A program made the translations under genes and the position numbers. Below are positions 43,484 through 51,463 of a DNA stretch of 64,000 nucleotides, in pieces; the first letter of the stretch is position 1; every line of letters begins with the position of its first letter. The notes beneath the pieces were generated by a model. The model saw nothing but the letters and a program-made list of their open reading frames with translations, made no database searches and was not told where the DNA came from. Origin of the DNA: CAG-791 sp963650385. Lineage in GTDB: Bacteria > Bacillota > Clostridia > Lachnospirales > Lachnospiraceae. The stretch covers positions 1 through 64,000 of the forward strand of contig CAVJLL010000002.1 in the NCBI GenBank assembly GCA_963650385.1, written 5' to 3'.

Positions 43484-43522
43484 CGGCGACAGAGTGGCGG
43501 ACAACTCCGCCAGAACCCGTCG
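43484..43522. repeat. Dispersed repeat A, copy 4, as a nested hairpin
   Basis: TGGCGGA/TCCGCCA with loop CAAC lies inside CGGCGAC/GTCGCCG. The core GGACAACTCCGCCAGAACCC is shared with copy 1. It directly follows the stop of the glycosyltransferase gene at 43534. Confidence 0.75.
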
Positions 43523-43524
43523 CC

Positions 43525-43573
43525 GAGGAAGCATTACAGCTTCTCGATGCTCTCGAAGCTGTAATGCTTCCTC
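43525..43573. repeat. Perfect 19-bp inverted repeat over the stop codon
   Basis: GAGGAAGCATTACAGCTTC (43525-43543) and GAAGCTGTAATGCTTCCTC (43555-43573) are exact inverted copies around an 11-base loop. The hairpin contains the last codons and TAA of the glycosyltransferase gene. It may terminate or stabilise the transcript. Confidence 0.85.
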
Positions 43574-44580
43574 TTGAATACGAGGTCGATCAGCAGCTGC
43601 AGATACTTGATGATGATCGTGAGGATCCCGAACAGTCCAAAGAACGCCACGGACAGGAACAGGATCGTCGTCGTCCAGCCCTCGACGGGGTGGATCACAA
43701 AGTACATCACCAGCGAATACACGATCATGAACACCGAGATCAGCATCATCAGGATGGTCATTGACATGGAGAAGCGATAGCCTACCTGCGTGAACAGAAG
43801 GAGTGCATCCGCCGCGAGCTCGAAGCGGTACCTCTTCTCCTGCCGGTCAGCCCGTGCACTGCCCTTTCCTGTCCGCGCACTTCCTGAGCCTGCAGGTGCG
43901 CTGTCTGTCCCAATCCCTGCGCTTCCCGTTCCAACCTGCACTTCTCCCGCTTCCGATGCCTTCCCGTTTTCACCCAGGAGCTGCACCGTTTCCTGCACCT
44001 GATAGCGCAGCGTGTCCGTCTTTAATCCGCAGCTGGCATAGACGGCCTTTCGGTAGGGAGCCGTCTTATTCATGGAACTGATGCGGTTGATCACGCGGCG
44101 GCTGAGAATACGAAACGACTCCGTCGCCATCTCATAGGGAATGTCTGCGTAGTGCCGGAACACCCGGTAGAACAGGCGCGAGGAAAGCTTTTCCCGCTTA
44201 TCCGGTGAGGCGCTGACAATGTCAAAGCCCTCCAGGCACCGGCGGTACACATCCATCACCAGTCCCGGCTCGAAGTCCATGACCGTCTGATCAAATTCAA
44301 AAACAAAATCGCCGATCGCCAGGTCCATCCCTGCGTTCATCGCGAGCTCCAGGCCGTGGAAATAGCTCATGTTCACCACGGAAATGCTGATCCCCGGCAC
44401 GTGCTCGCGGACCTTGCGTATGGCGGCAAGGCTCCCGTCGCGAGAGCAGTCGTTCACGCAGATCAGCTCCGCATGCTCGAAGTTCTGCTCCAGAATCCCG
44501 GCAACCGTCGTGAGGAACCCTCCGATCCGGTCCTCTGCATTATGAACATAGATCACCGCTGAGGCGAAATTTTTCTCCAT
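43534..44580 (-). CDS. Family 2 glycosyltransferase with two C-terminal helices
   Basis: A 348-residue GtrB/ArnC-like enzyme: SAVIYVHNAEDRI, LICVNDCSRDGSLA, MNAGMDLAIGDFVFEFDQTV, then two membrane helices (about 265-290 and 300-325) before KRKHYSFESIEKL. These enzymes build polyprenyl-phosphate sugars. Between catalytic part and helices is a Gly/Ser/Ala/Thr-rich insert (about 215-245; units such as GSARTGKGSARAD) not expected in the family. The ATG at 44580 follows GGAGG at ten bases; the frame remains open further upstream, but that extension is low complexity. Confidence 0.83.
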   Translation of the reverse strand: MEKNFASAVIYVHNAEDRIGGFLTTVAGILEQNFEHAELICVNDCSRDGSLAAIRKVREHVPGISISVVNMSYFHGLELAMNAGMDLAIGDFVFEFDQTVMDFEPGLVMDVYRRCLEGFDIVSASPDKREKLSSRLFYRVFRHYADIPYEMATESFRILSRRVINRISSMNKTAPYRKAVYASCGLKTDTLRYQVQETVQLLGENGKASEAGEVQVGTGSAGIGTDSAPAGSGSARTGKGSARADRQEKRYRFELAADALLLFTQVGYRFSMSMTILMMLISVFMIVYSLVMYFVIHPVEGWTTTILFLSVAFFGLFGILTIIIKYLQLLIDLVFKRKHYSFESIEKL

Positions 44581-44733
44581 ATACCCAATTCCTCCGACCG
44601 TCTCCCGGCCGCTCCATCCGTTCCCTATCCCTCTGCCGTCTCCGTCCAATTCGGATTCCTGCCGGCAATTCTCGGAAAATGTGCCCGCACTGCGGCCGCC
44701 CTGCTGCCCGACGGCATGCAAACGATAACCACT

Positions 44734-45858
44734 CTACAGCACCTCGTCCAGGTCATATACCGTATTGATTTTCCCGGACAGCACTCCCACAAAGGTCGGA
44801 TTCTCCGAATAAACCCGCACCACGGTCGGCCGGGAATCGTCGATTTCCGAGCTCATCAGAATGGGCTTCATCGAAAAGAGCGAGCTCTTGTAGGTAAACC
44901 GGTATTCGTCCTTTAAATACTTCTCTGCCAGGTTCGCCATGTAAGGAAACGCCGTTTCCGGCCGGGCAGCGCACCCATTGCAGTTGCCAAGGTGCTCCAC
45001 CGTGCAGTATTCGCCTGCCTTCTCCTGGCAGGAAAAGGTCGGCACACTCTCGTAGCTCGTCGCATGCGGCGTAAAGGTCACAGAGGTCAGCGAATGAAGG
45101 CCGGTTTTGCCGAACGGCATAATGGAGAAAAACGGTCCGTCCATCACAGTAAAGCCCTTCTCACGAAGCGCCTCATTCACCTCGCACAGAATGATCTCGC
45201 AGAGCTCGTACTTGATCCCAAACCCCGGGAAGCCTGCCATCCCCGCGACCTGATTCGTACCCGCATAGGACGCATTCAAGACGTACGGCGCCGATGCGAG
45301 GTTCCCGTCTCCATAATGCACCGTATAGACGTCACTTTCCCTTTCGATGCGGTCAATCCGCGCACCGAATGTCATCCTGCAGGCCTTCGGATACTCCGCG
45401 AGCTTCTCCATATAGTAGTCGCGCAGGATCCTCGCGTCATAGGTATATTCCCTCGTCCGAAAGGCACCATCCACCATGCCGGTGCGAAAATAATTCTCCG
45501 GCACCAGCTCCTCGCAGGGAATCTCTGCCGCCTCACAGAAGCGCTTGAACTGCGGCCCGTCCGACCACGAATACTGACTCGAGGTTGCATAAATCTGCTC
45601 AAACTCCCGGTTGATGCAGAAGCCAAAGTCCCGGTTAAAACGTGCAAAATATCCCGCCGACTTCATCGCCGTAGACAACGACCGCGGATAATGATAGCCC
45701 TGATGGACCCTCGCCTGGTTGATATAGGTAGCCCGCATAAACGGCTCACTGTCACATTCCAGGACCAGCACACGCTGCCCCTTCTGACAGCAAAATAAGG
45801 CTGCATATAATCCATACAGCCCCGCCCCGATTATGATCTTGTCATATACCATTTTCAT
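44734..45858 (-). CDS. FAD-dependent oxidoreductase (DAO-like)
   Basis: A protein of about 374 residues with YDKIIIGAGLYGLYAALFC (FAD-binding GxGxxG) and VLVLECDSEPFMRA with the Glu for ribose, then NQARVHQGYHYPRS, PYVLNASYAGTNQVAG and VLSGKINTVYDLDEVL, as in glycine/D-amino-acid oxidase-like flavoproteins, including some UDP-galactopyranose mutase relatives. The start is uncertain: the promoter at 45914-45943 rules out the longest reading, and I take the methionine at 45858 close to the FAD motif. It is the first gene of the glycan operon. Six Cys lie in the C-terminal third (CTVEHLGNCNGC). Confidence 0.78.
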   Translation of the reverse strand: MKMVYDKIIIGAGLYGLYAALFCCQKGQRVLVLECDSEPFMRATYINQARVHQGYHYPRSLSTAMKSAGYFARFNRDFGFCINREFEQIYATSSQYSWSDGPQFKRFCEAAEIPCEELVPENYFRTGMVDGAFRTREYTYDARILRDYYMEKLAEYPKACRMTFGARIDRIERESDVYTVHYGDGNLASAPYVLNASYAGTNQVAGMAGFPGFGIKYELCEIILCEVNEALREKGFTVMDGPFFSIMPFGKTGLHSLTSVTFTPHATSYESVPTFSCQEKAGEYCTVEHLGNCNGCAARPETAFPYMANLAEKYLKDEYRFTYKSSLFSMKPILMSSEIDDSRPTVVRVYSENPTFVGVLSGKINTVYDLDEVL

Positions 45859-45913
45859 ACTCTGCATCAAATACACACCATCCATCTGAACGCATGAAGG
45901 CACATACTTTTAT

Positions 45914-45943
45914 AGTATACCCGCATTTATCGGCAGATGACAA
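45914..45943 (-). promoter_or_regulatory. Promoter of the 34299-45858 glycan operon
   Basis: TTGTCA (45943-45938) and TATACT (45919-45914) are separated by 18 bases on the minus strand. The start of transcription would be near 45907. Confidence 0.6.
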
Positions 45944-45945
45944 CA

Positions 45946-45978
45946 ATCGCCTCCGCCCGTAAAACGAGCGGAGGCGAT
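45946..45978 (-). terminator. Terminator of the Rnf operon
   Basis: ATCGCCTCCGCTCG pairs with CGGGCGGAGGCGAT (one mismatch) around a TTTTA loop, followed by TTGTTGT. It is 31 bases beyond the rnfB stop. Confidence 0.75.
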
Positions 45979-46008
45979 ACAACTGCTGCATTATGACGAT
46001 TTTCTTCT

Positions 46009-46848
46009 CTATGCGCTTGCCTTTGCTGCACCGGTCTTGAGGGCCAGATCCAGAATGGCGTGCTTGGGACACTTGGCTGCACAGTCACCGCATCCGATGC
46101 ACTTTGCAGGATCGATGACGGCGACATTGTCAACCACGTGCACGGCATCGTGCTGGCATGTGCGCTCGCACATGCGACATGCGATGCAGGAGGTCTTGCA
46201 GACCGCCATGGCTGCCTTGCCGAGGTCCTTGTTGGAGCACTTCACCAGAACCTTCTCCGATGCAGGCTTCAAGGAGATCAGGTGCTGAGGGCAGGTCTTG
46301 ATGCACTTGCCGCAGGCAGTACATACCGAAGCATCCACCACTGCCACACCATTTACCACATGGATGGCATCAAACTCGCAGACCTTGACGCAGTCTCCGA
46401 GGCCGATGCATCCGTAGGCGCATTCCTTGCTGCCGCCGAACAAAGTCTTGGCCGCCTTGCAGCTCTCCACTCTTCCGGCATACTCATACAGTGCCTTTGC
46501 ATTGTCCTTCGTGCCGTTGCAGGCAACAAAGGAAACCTGGCGCTCCACATCTCCTGCAGAGGTTCCCAGAACCGCTGCCAGCTTCTCCGCTACAGCAGGT
46601 CCGCCGACGGCACACTTCGTGCAGGGAACCGGCTCTGCAGCGTCCTTGCCTGCAGCCAGCGCATGCGCATAATCATCGCAGCCCGCATAGCCGCAGCCGC
46701 CGCAGTTGGCGCCGGGAAGCTGCTCTCTTAAATCCAGGAAGAGCTGGTCCTCCTTCACTGCGAATACCTTTGAGGCATAGGACAGCAGAAGGCCCGCGAT
46801 CAGGCTCACCACCAGGATCAGAATGATTGCTGTCATTATGATACCCAT
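46009..46848 (-). CDS. rnfB: Rnf complex subunit B (ferredoxin-type)
   Basis: RnfB takes electrons from ferredoxin into the Rnf complex, which couples ferredoxin:NAD+ oxidoreduction to ion transport. The 279-residue protein has an N-terminal membrane anchor (about 5-25), the Fe-S motif GANCGGCGYAGCDDYA with CTKC, and ferredoxin-like clusters: CAYGCIGLGDCVKVC, CTACGKCIKTCP, CIACRMCERTC and CIGCGDCAAKCP. It is the last gene of the operon, 52 bases after rnfA, with AAAGGA before the ATG. Confidence 0.95.
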   Translation of the reverse strand: MGIIMTAIILILVVSLIAGLLLSYASKVFAVKEDQLFLDLREQLPGANCGGCGYAGCDDYAHALAAGKDAAEPVPCTKCAVGGPAVAEKLAAVLGTSAGDVERQVSFVACNGTKDNAKALYEYAGRVESCKAAKTLFGGSKECAYGCIGLGDCVKVCEFDAIHVVNGVAVVDASVCTACGKCIKTCPQHLISLKPASEKVLVKCSNKDLGKAAMAVCKTSCIACRMCERTCQHDAVHVVDNVAVIDPAKCIGCGDCAAKCPKHAILDLALKTGAAKASA

Positions 46849-46900
46849 AACTTATGTTTCCTTTCCGCTAAACAGATACCTAGATAAACGTAGCAACTTC

Positions 46901-47515
46901 CTAGATCATCCCCGAGAAGCCCATGAAGGCCAGGGACAGGATGGCTGCCGTGGTCAGAATGATGGGTACGCCCTGGAACGCCTGCGGCACCGCGCTCTGA
47001 TCCTGGAGCTTGGTGCGGACGCCGGCCATGATCATCATGGCAAACCAGAAGCCCAGGCCGCCGCCGAAGCCCTGAACGATAGCATATACATATGCTGCGC
47101 CAAAGGAGCCGACTGCCGCTACGGTGTAGTCCTCGGTGTTGGAGATGCACACGCCCAGAACGGCACAGTTGGTGGTGATCAGAGGAAGGTAAATGCCCAG
47201 CGACGTGTACAGTGAGGGCATATTTTTCTTCATGAACATCTCGATGAACTGCACGAGTGCTGCGATGACCAGAATGAAAACAACGGTCTGCATGTACTCG
47301 ATTCCGCAGGACAGAAGGAGCTGCTGAATCGGGAAGGTAACGATGGAGGCAAGACCCATGACGAGCGTAACCGCAATGCCCATGCCCTTGGCGCTGTCGA
47401 GATCCTTGGAAACGCCCAGGAACGGGCAGATACCCAGAAACTGCGCCAGCGGATAGTTGTTAACCAGGACCATCGAGATGATGATCAGAATCAGTTTCGT
47501 AAAGCTCATGATCAC
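46901..47515 (-). CDS. rnfA: Rnf complex subunit A
   Basis: A 204-residue membrane protein with six helices: NNYPLAQFLGICPFLGVSKDLDSAKGMGIAVT at the N terminus, SLGIYLPLITTNCAVLGVCI in the middle, and GGGLGFWFAMMIMAGVR near the end, all matching RnfA/NqrE. The conserved cysteines (CPFLGVS and TNCAVLG) hold the membrane [2Fe-2S] cluster shared with RnfE. Its ATG overlaps the rnfE stop by four bases. Confidence 0.95.
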   Translation of the reverse strand: MIMSFTKLILIIISMVLVNNYPLAQFLGICPFLGVSKDLDSAKGMGIAVTLVMGLASIVTFPIQQLLLSCGIEYMQTVVFILVIAALVQFIEMFMKKNMPSLYTSLGIYLPLITTNCAVLGVCISNTEDYTVAAVGSFGAAYVYAIVQGFGGGLGFWFAMMIMAGVRTKLQDQSAVPQAFQGVPIILTTAAILSLAFMGFSGMI

Positions 47516-48330
47516 TTCACCTCCTTCGCTGCAGCCTTCTCCTCTGCCGCCTTTGCGATCTTCATGGCCTCTTTGGTCTTCTCATCGAGCTCGCCGCCGC
47601 AGGAGCCGCTCTCAGCCGCCTTGCGCTCCGGGGAGCAGGCGCTCTCATTCGCACATGCGCTGCACCCGAAGTCCTTGCGGATCTTCGACTTGTCTCTCGT
47701 GATGTAATGCACGAAGGCCATCACGCAGGCAAAAACAAAGAAGCCGCCCGGTACCATCGTCATGATGGACATGCCCGGGATGAAGTTCGAGAGGATCGGG
47801 ATTCCCTTAAAGCCAGTGGCAAGGCCGAACCAGTCGCCGGCAAGCCAGGTGCCGGAGCCCAGGATCTCACGGATGGAGCCCATGACACACAGCGTCAGCG
47901 TAAAGCCAAGGCCCATGCCGAGGCCATCCAGCGCCGAGTCTCCCACGGTGTTCTTGGAGGCGAACATCTCTGCACGTCCCAGAATGATGCAGTTAACAAC
48001 GATCAAAGGCAGGTACAGGCCCAGTGCCGAATACAGCGAAGGCACGAACGCCTGCAGCAGCATCTGCACGATGGTAACAAAGCCTGCGATTACGGTGATA
48101 AAGCAGGGAATGCGGACTTTGTCCGGAATGAGCTTGTGGAGTGCTGCGATTGCCATGTTGGAGCACACCAGAACTGCGGTTGCCGCAAGTCCCATGCCAA
48201 GGCCCGTCTCAACGGAGGTCGAGGTGGCCAGGGTCGGGCAGGTACCGATGACCAGCACCAGAACCGGGTTCTCCTTGATCAGTCCGTTGGTCAGGATACT
48301 GAATTTGGATTTCTTCTGAACTGCTTCCAT
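47512..48330 (-). CDS. rnfE: Rnf complex subunit E with Cys-rich tail
   Basis: A 272-residue RnfE/NqrD-type membrane protein: FSILTNGLIKENPVLVLVIGTCPTLATSTSVETG, LGLYLPLIVVNCIILGRAEMF and GLGMGLGFTLTLCVMGSIREILGSG. Cys of GTCPTLA and VNCIILG complete the cluster with RnfA. RnfE is usually about 200-230 residues; here a soluble tail of about 50 residues has CSACANESAC, a fourth Cys in GSCGG and an Ala/Lys/Glu-rich end. The tail function is unknown. It overlaps rnfG by one base and rnfA by four. Confidence 0.94.
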   Translation of the reverse strand: MEAVQKKSKFSILTNGLIKENPVLVLVIGTCPTLATSTSVETGLGMGLAATAVLVCSNMAIAALHKLIPDKVRIPCFITVIAGFVTIVQMLLQAFVPSLYSALGLYLPLIVVNCIILGRAEMFASKNTVGDSALDGLGMGLGFTLTLCVMGSIREILGSGTWLAGDWFGLATGFKGIPILSNFIPGMSIMTMVPGGFFVFACVMAFVHYITRDKSKIRKDFGCSACANESACSPERKAAESGSCGGELDEKTKEAMKIAKAAEEKAAAKEVK

Positions 48331-48953
48331 TAGTCGGCACCTCCTAACATCTTGTACTGCTCCAGTGCCACATAGACACCCTTGTGGATGGCGGTACCGG
48401 ATACCGAAGCGCCGGTGATGTACTCAAATGCTGAGCCATCCTGGGTGGTGACGGTTTCTTTTTTGACATCCTGCGCGGTCAGCTCCGTCAGACCGTCGTA
48501 CTGCGCCAGGTAGTCGGGCTGTGCATCCTTGGAGCCAACGCCGGGCGTATCCGAGCTGTCGGTCACCTGAACGCCGGTGATCGCGCCGTCGGCGTCAAGT
48601 CCAACCATCATGGTCAGCGTGCCGCCGAAGGACTTCGTCTCTGCGGTCATAACATAGCCAGCGCCGTTGTCGGCCTGATAGACCTCTGTCACCTTCGCTG
48701 ACTGATCCTCAGACACGGCATACTCGGTATCCACTGCCGTGAAGGAATCCGCATCCGCCAGAAGCTCCTTGCGGGTTGCTGTTGCGGAGGCCTCCTGGTT
48801 CTTCGTGATGATCGGTGCCGATACGAAATTCGTGATGGCAAGAAGTGCCGTCGTGATGACGCTGATGACCACCAGAATCACTACAGGGTACACATACTCC
48901 CTGCCGAAATTCTCCTCTGCTGCATTTGCTGCAGCCTGTGGATTCTTACTCAT
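48330..48953 (-). CDS. rnfG: Rnf complex subunit G (flavoprotein)
   Basis: RnfG carries covalently bound FMN on the outer face. The 207-residue protein has a membrane anchor (about 20-42, VVILVVISVITTALLAITNFV), then a soluble domain with GTLTMMVGLDADGAITGVQVTDSSDTPGVG. The FMN-attachment motif at about residue 185 reads EYITGASVS; the usual form is D-x-x-S/T-G-A-T. Here Asp is Glu and the acceptor is Ser, which ApbE can use in some proteins. ApbE is at 33063-34193. It overlaps rnfD by four bases. Confidence 0.93.
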   Translation of the reverse strand: MSKNPQAAANAAEENFGREYVYPVVILVVISVITTALLAITNFVSAPIITKNQEASATATRKELLADADSFTAVDTEYAVSEDQSAKVTEVYQADNGAGYVMTAETKSFGGTLTMMVGLDADGAITGVQVTDSSDTPGVGSKDAQPDYLAQYDGLTELTAQDVKKETVTTQDGSAFEYITGASVSGTAIHKGVYVALEQYKMLGGAD

Positions 48954-49996
48954 GCCTTCGCACCTCCCTTCGCTTCGGCCTCTTTCTGCGCCTTCTTCTC
49001 TTCCTTCTCCTTCTTGGCAACGCCGTAGTACTGGCGGATCACGAAGCGGTCAATCAGAGGTGTCAGCACATTCATAAGGAGAATGGCGAACGATGCGCCC
49101 TCCGGATAGGAGGCGAACAGACGGATGATCATGGTGAACAGACCGCACCCGACTGCGTAAATATACTTGCCGCGGTCCATGATCGGCGAGGTCACATAAT
49201 CGGTCGCGCAGAAGAACGCGCCAAAGCACACGCCGCCGGCCAGCACCTCGAACACAGCCATGCCGAGCGCGCCGTACTGCCCTGCGCCGCCGACACAGGC
49301 ATAATAGATCAATGAGAAAACAAAGACCGTTCCGATGTATGTCAGCGGGATGATGGGGCTGATGATCTTCTTCCAGATCAGGAACGCACCGCCCAGCACT
49401 ACGGCAATGGTGCAGGTCTCACCCATCGCACCGCCGATGTTGCCGAGCAGCATATCCGTCAGCGACGGCAGAACGGCTGCGCCGTCTGAGAGCTGCCCGA
49501 GGGGCGTAGCGCCGGTCACGGCATCCACGCCGGCAGCGGCCTTCTGGAAGGTCGTCAGCGGCCAGGTCGTCATGTAGGACGTAAAGGACAGAAGGAGCAC
49601 AATACGGCCGACGATGGCAGGGTTTGCGATATTTTTGCCGATGCCGCCGTAGAGACATTTCACGATGACGATGGCAACCACGCAGCCGATGGCTTCCATC
49701 CAGATGGGGAAGCTCGCCGGGAGGTTCAGCGCCAGGATCACGCCCGTTACGGCAAAGGAGCAGTCACCGGTCGTGTCCTTTTTCTTCATGACCTTGTTGT
49801 AGAGGTACTCGGATGCCCAGCAGAACACGCCGCCCAGCACCACGCGCAGGAGCGCGCCGAAGCCAAAATAAACGGTCGCCATCACAATGGCCGGCACGAG
49901 CGCCAGCACCACGTACTGCATGGTCTTTCTGGTATCGAGCTTCGTCACCAGATGCGGGGACGAGGATACACTCAGATTGGATTTGAATTCTGTCAT
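48950..49996 (-). CDS. rnfD: Rnf complex subunit D (flavoprotein)
   Basis: A 348-residue membrane protein of the RnfD/NqrB family, with helices from about residue 25 to 320. The covalent FMN motif DAVTGATPLGQL near residue 165 is canonical. Other family blocks are SSSPHLVTKLDTRKTMQYVV at the N terminus, LYGGIGKNIANPAIVGRIVLL and YPEGASFAILLMNVLTPLIDRF at the end. A charged tail KKEKEEKKAQKEAEAKGG follows. Four-base overlaps link it to rnfC and rnfG. Confidence 0.95.
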   Translation of the reverse strand: MTEFKSNLSVSSSPHLVTKLDTRKTMQYVVLALVPAIVMATVYFGFGALLRVVLGGVFCWASEYLYNKVMKKKDTTGDCSFAVTGVILALNLPASFPIWMEAIGCVVAIVIVKCLYGGIGKNIANPAIVGRIVLLLSFTSYMTTWPLTTFQKAAAGVDAVTGATPLGQLSDGAAVLPSLTDMLLGNIGGAMGETCTIAVVLGGAFLIWKKIISPIIPLTYIGTVFVFSLIYYACVGGAGQYGALGMAVFEVLAGGVCFGAFFCATDYVTSPIMDRGKYIYAVGCGLFTMIIRLFASYPEGASFAILLMNVLTPLIDRFVIRQYYGVAKKEKEEKKAQKEAEAKGGAKA

Positions 49997-51309
49997 TTCT
50001 TGCCAGCCTCCTTTACCATGTTCTTCGCCAGCTTATTGATGAAGGCGAGCGGCCGGTGCGCCGGACATACGTAGGAGCAGGAGCCGCACTCCATGCACTG
50101 CATGACCTGCAGGTCCTGGAGCTCCTTCACATCGCCGCGCTTATAGGCATCGGCAAAGTGCGTCGGCAGCAGATTGAACGGACAGGCCGTGTGGCAGCGC
50201 CCGCAGCTGATGCAGGCCGTCTCCTCCGGAATATTCGCGATCTCCTCCGAGAAGGCGAGAATTGCGTTGTTGGCCTTAACAACCGGAACTGCATCCGTGA
50301 AAATCGCGCGGCCCATCATCGGTCCGCCGAGCAGGATCTTCTTCGGCTCCTTCTTGTAGCCGCCGCAGAATTCGATGATGTCGTGCACCAGCGCGCCGTT
50401 GGGAACCAGAACATTGGCAGGCTCCGCCACAGCATCGCCGTCCACCGTGAGACGCTTTCTCACGAGCGGAATGCCGTCCTTTAAATATTGGCCGACAAAA
50501 GCCGTCGATGTGATGTTGGAAACGATAACGCCCAGGGACGCCGGCAGGACACCTGCATCGCATTGCTTGCCCGTCACCTCATAGATCAGGACACGCTCTG
50601 CGCCCTTCGGATACCGGGACTGAAGCGGGAACACGTGGAAGCCCTCCAGGTGCTGGTCCTTGATCATCTGGTTGAACTTGTCGATGGCGTTCTGCTTGTT
50701 CACCTCGATGGCAATGTAAACGTTCTCAGCGATCAGCCACTTTTTGAGTGCCAGCGCACCGTCGATGACGTTCTGCGCGTCCTCGAGCATCGTGCGGTGG
50801 TCCGATGTGATGAAGGGCTCGCACTCGGCGCCGTTGACGATCAATGTGTCGATGTCAATCAGGTTCTTGGGGTTGAATTTGACCCAGGACGGGAACGAAG
50901 CGCCGCCGAGACCGACCAGGCCGGAAGCACGCATTGCCTTGATGAACGCCGGCTGATCCTCAATGACCGGAGCCTTCAGGGTCTCGTCCATCGTCTGCAG
51001 GCCGTCGGGCTCGATGCAGACCAGCGTGTCCTGTCCGCCCATTGCATTGCGAATTGTCTCAATTCCGGTAACTGTACCGGAGACCGAGGAATGCACGGGT
51101 ACGCTCAGGAACGCGTCGGTGTCGCCGATCAGCTGGCCCACCTTGACGGTATCTCCCTTTTTGACAAGCGGCTTGCAGGGCGCGCCGATGTTCTCGGACA
51201 TGGAGAGCTTCACAACGGAAGGAAGCGGCATGACCTTGGTCGCGCTGTCGCACGTGTGCTTGTAGTGCCCGGCATCGATACTCGTCAGAGTTTTCTTCTG
51301 AAACAGCAT
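49993..51309 (-). CDS. rnfC: Rnf complex subunit C
   Basis: RnfC is the peripheral NADH/flavin and Fe-S subunit. The 438-residue protein has PLVKKGDTVKVGQLIGD near residue 45, GLGGASFPSWVKF (FMN/NAD-binding Gly-rich loop) near 140, GAECEPFITSDHR, and two C-terminal [4Fe-4S] motifs, CISCGRCHTACPFNLLP and CMECGSCSYVCPAHRPL. It is the first gene of the operon with GAGGGAGG before the ATG. The leader before it has a promoter, hairpin and cre-like site. Confidence 0.95.
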   Translation of the reverse strand: MLFQKKTLTSIDAGHYKHTCDSATKVMPLPSVVKLSMSENIGAPCKPLVKKGDTVKVGQLIGDTDAFLSVPVHSSVSGTVTGIETIRNAMGGQDTLVCIEPDGLQTMDETLKAPVIEDQPAFIKAMRASGLVGLGGASFPSWVKFNPKNLIDIDTLIVNGAECEPFITSDHRTMLEDAQNVIDGALALKKWLIAENVYIAIEVNKQNAIDKFNQMIKDQHLEGFHVFPLQSRYPKGAERVLIYEVTGKQCDAGVLPASLGVIVSNITSTAFVGQYLKDGIPLVRKRLTVDGDAVAEPANVLVPNGALVHDIIEFCGGYKKEPKKILLGGPMMGRAIFTDAVPVVKANNAILAFSEEIANIPEETACISCGRCHTACPFNLLPTHFADAYKRGDVKELQDLQVMQCMECGSCSYVCPAHRPLAFINKLAKNMVKEAGKK

Positions 51310-51343
51310 GTATGATACCTCCCTCTAGTGGATAGAATAGAAT

Positions 51344-51391
51344 AGCCGCAGCGGTCTTTGTAAGCGCTTTCAAGCGCAGACCGCTACGGCT
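51344..51391 (-). promoter_or_regulatory. Leader hairpin with cre-like site of the Rnf operon
   Basis: AGCCGTAGCGGTCT pairs with AGACCGCTGCGGCT (one G-U) in the rnf leader, with an inner GCGCTT/AAGCGC stem. Inside it, 51359-51372 reads TGAAAGCGCTTACA on the minus strand, which matches the catabolite-responsive-element consensus TGWAANCGNTNWCA at every fixed position. Its place downstream of the promoter would fit a CcpA roadblock. The match is seen; CcpA control is inference. Confidence 0.6.
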
Positions 51392-51394
51392 CTC

Positions 51395-51423
51395 ATTATA
51401 GCCCTATACAGCGACATAATGAA
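51395..51423 (-). promoter_or_regulatory. Promoter of the Rnf operon
   Basis: A perfect TATAAT (51400-51395) with TTCATT (51423-51418) 17 bases upstream on the minus strand. The expected start of transcription is about 75 bases before rnfC. The remaining space 51464-51666 contains no gene that I can support. Confidence 0.6.
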
Positions 51424-51436
51424 CAGTAAAATTTAG

Positions 51437-51463
51437 AAAAACCTGTCATTTTTTGCACACAGG
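51437..51463 (-). terminator. Weak terminator-like hairpin upstream of Rnf
   Basis: CCTGT/ACAGG forms a short stem across a 12-nt loop and is followed by TTTTT on the minus strand. It could end the GT4 transcript before the Rnf promoter. Only five base pairs make it weak. Confidence 0.3.
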
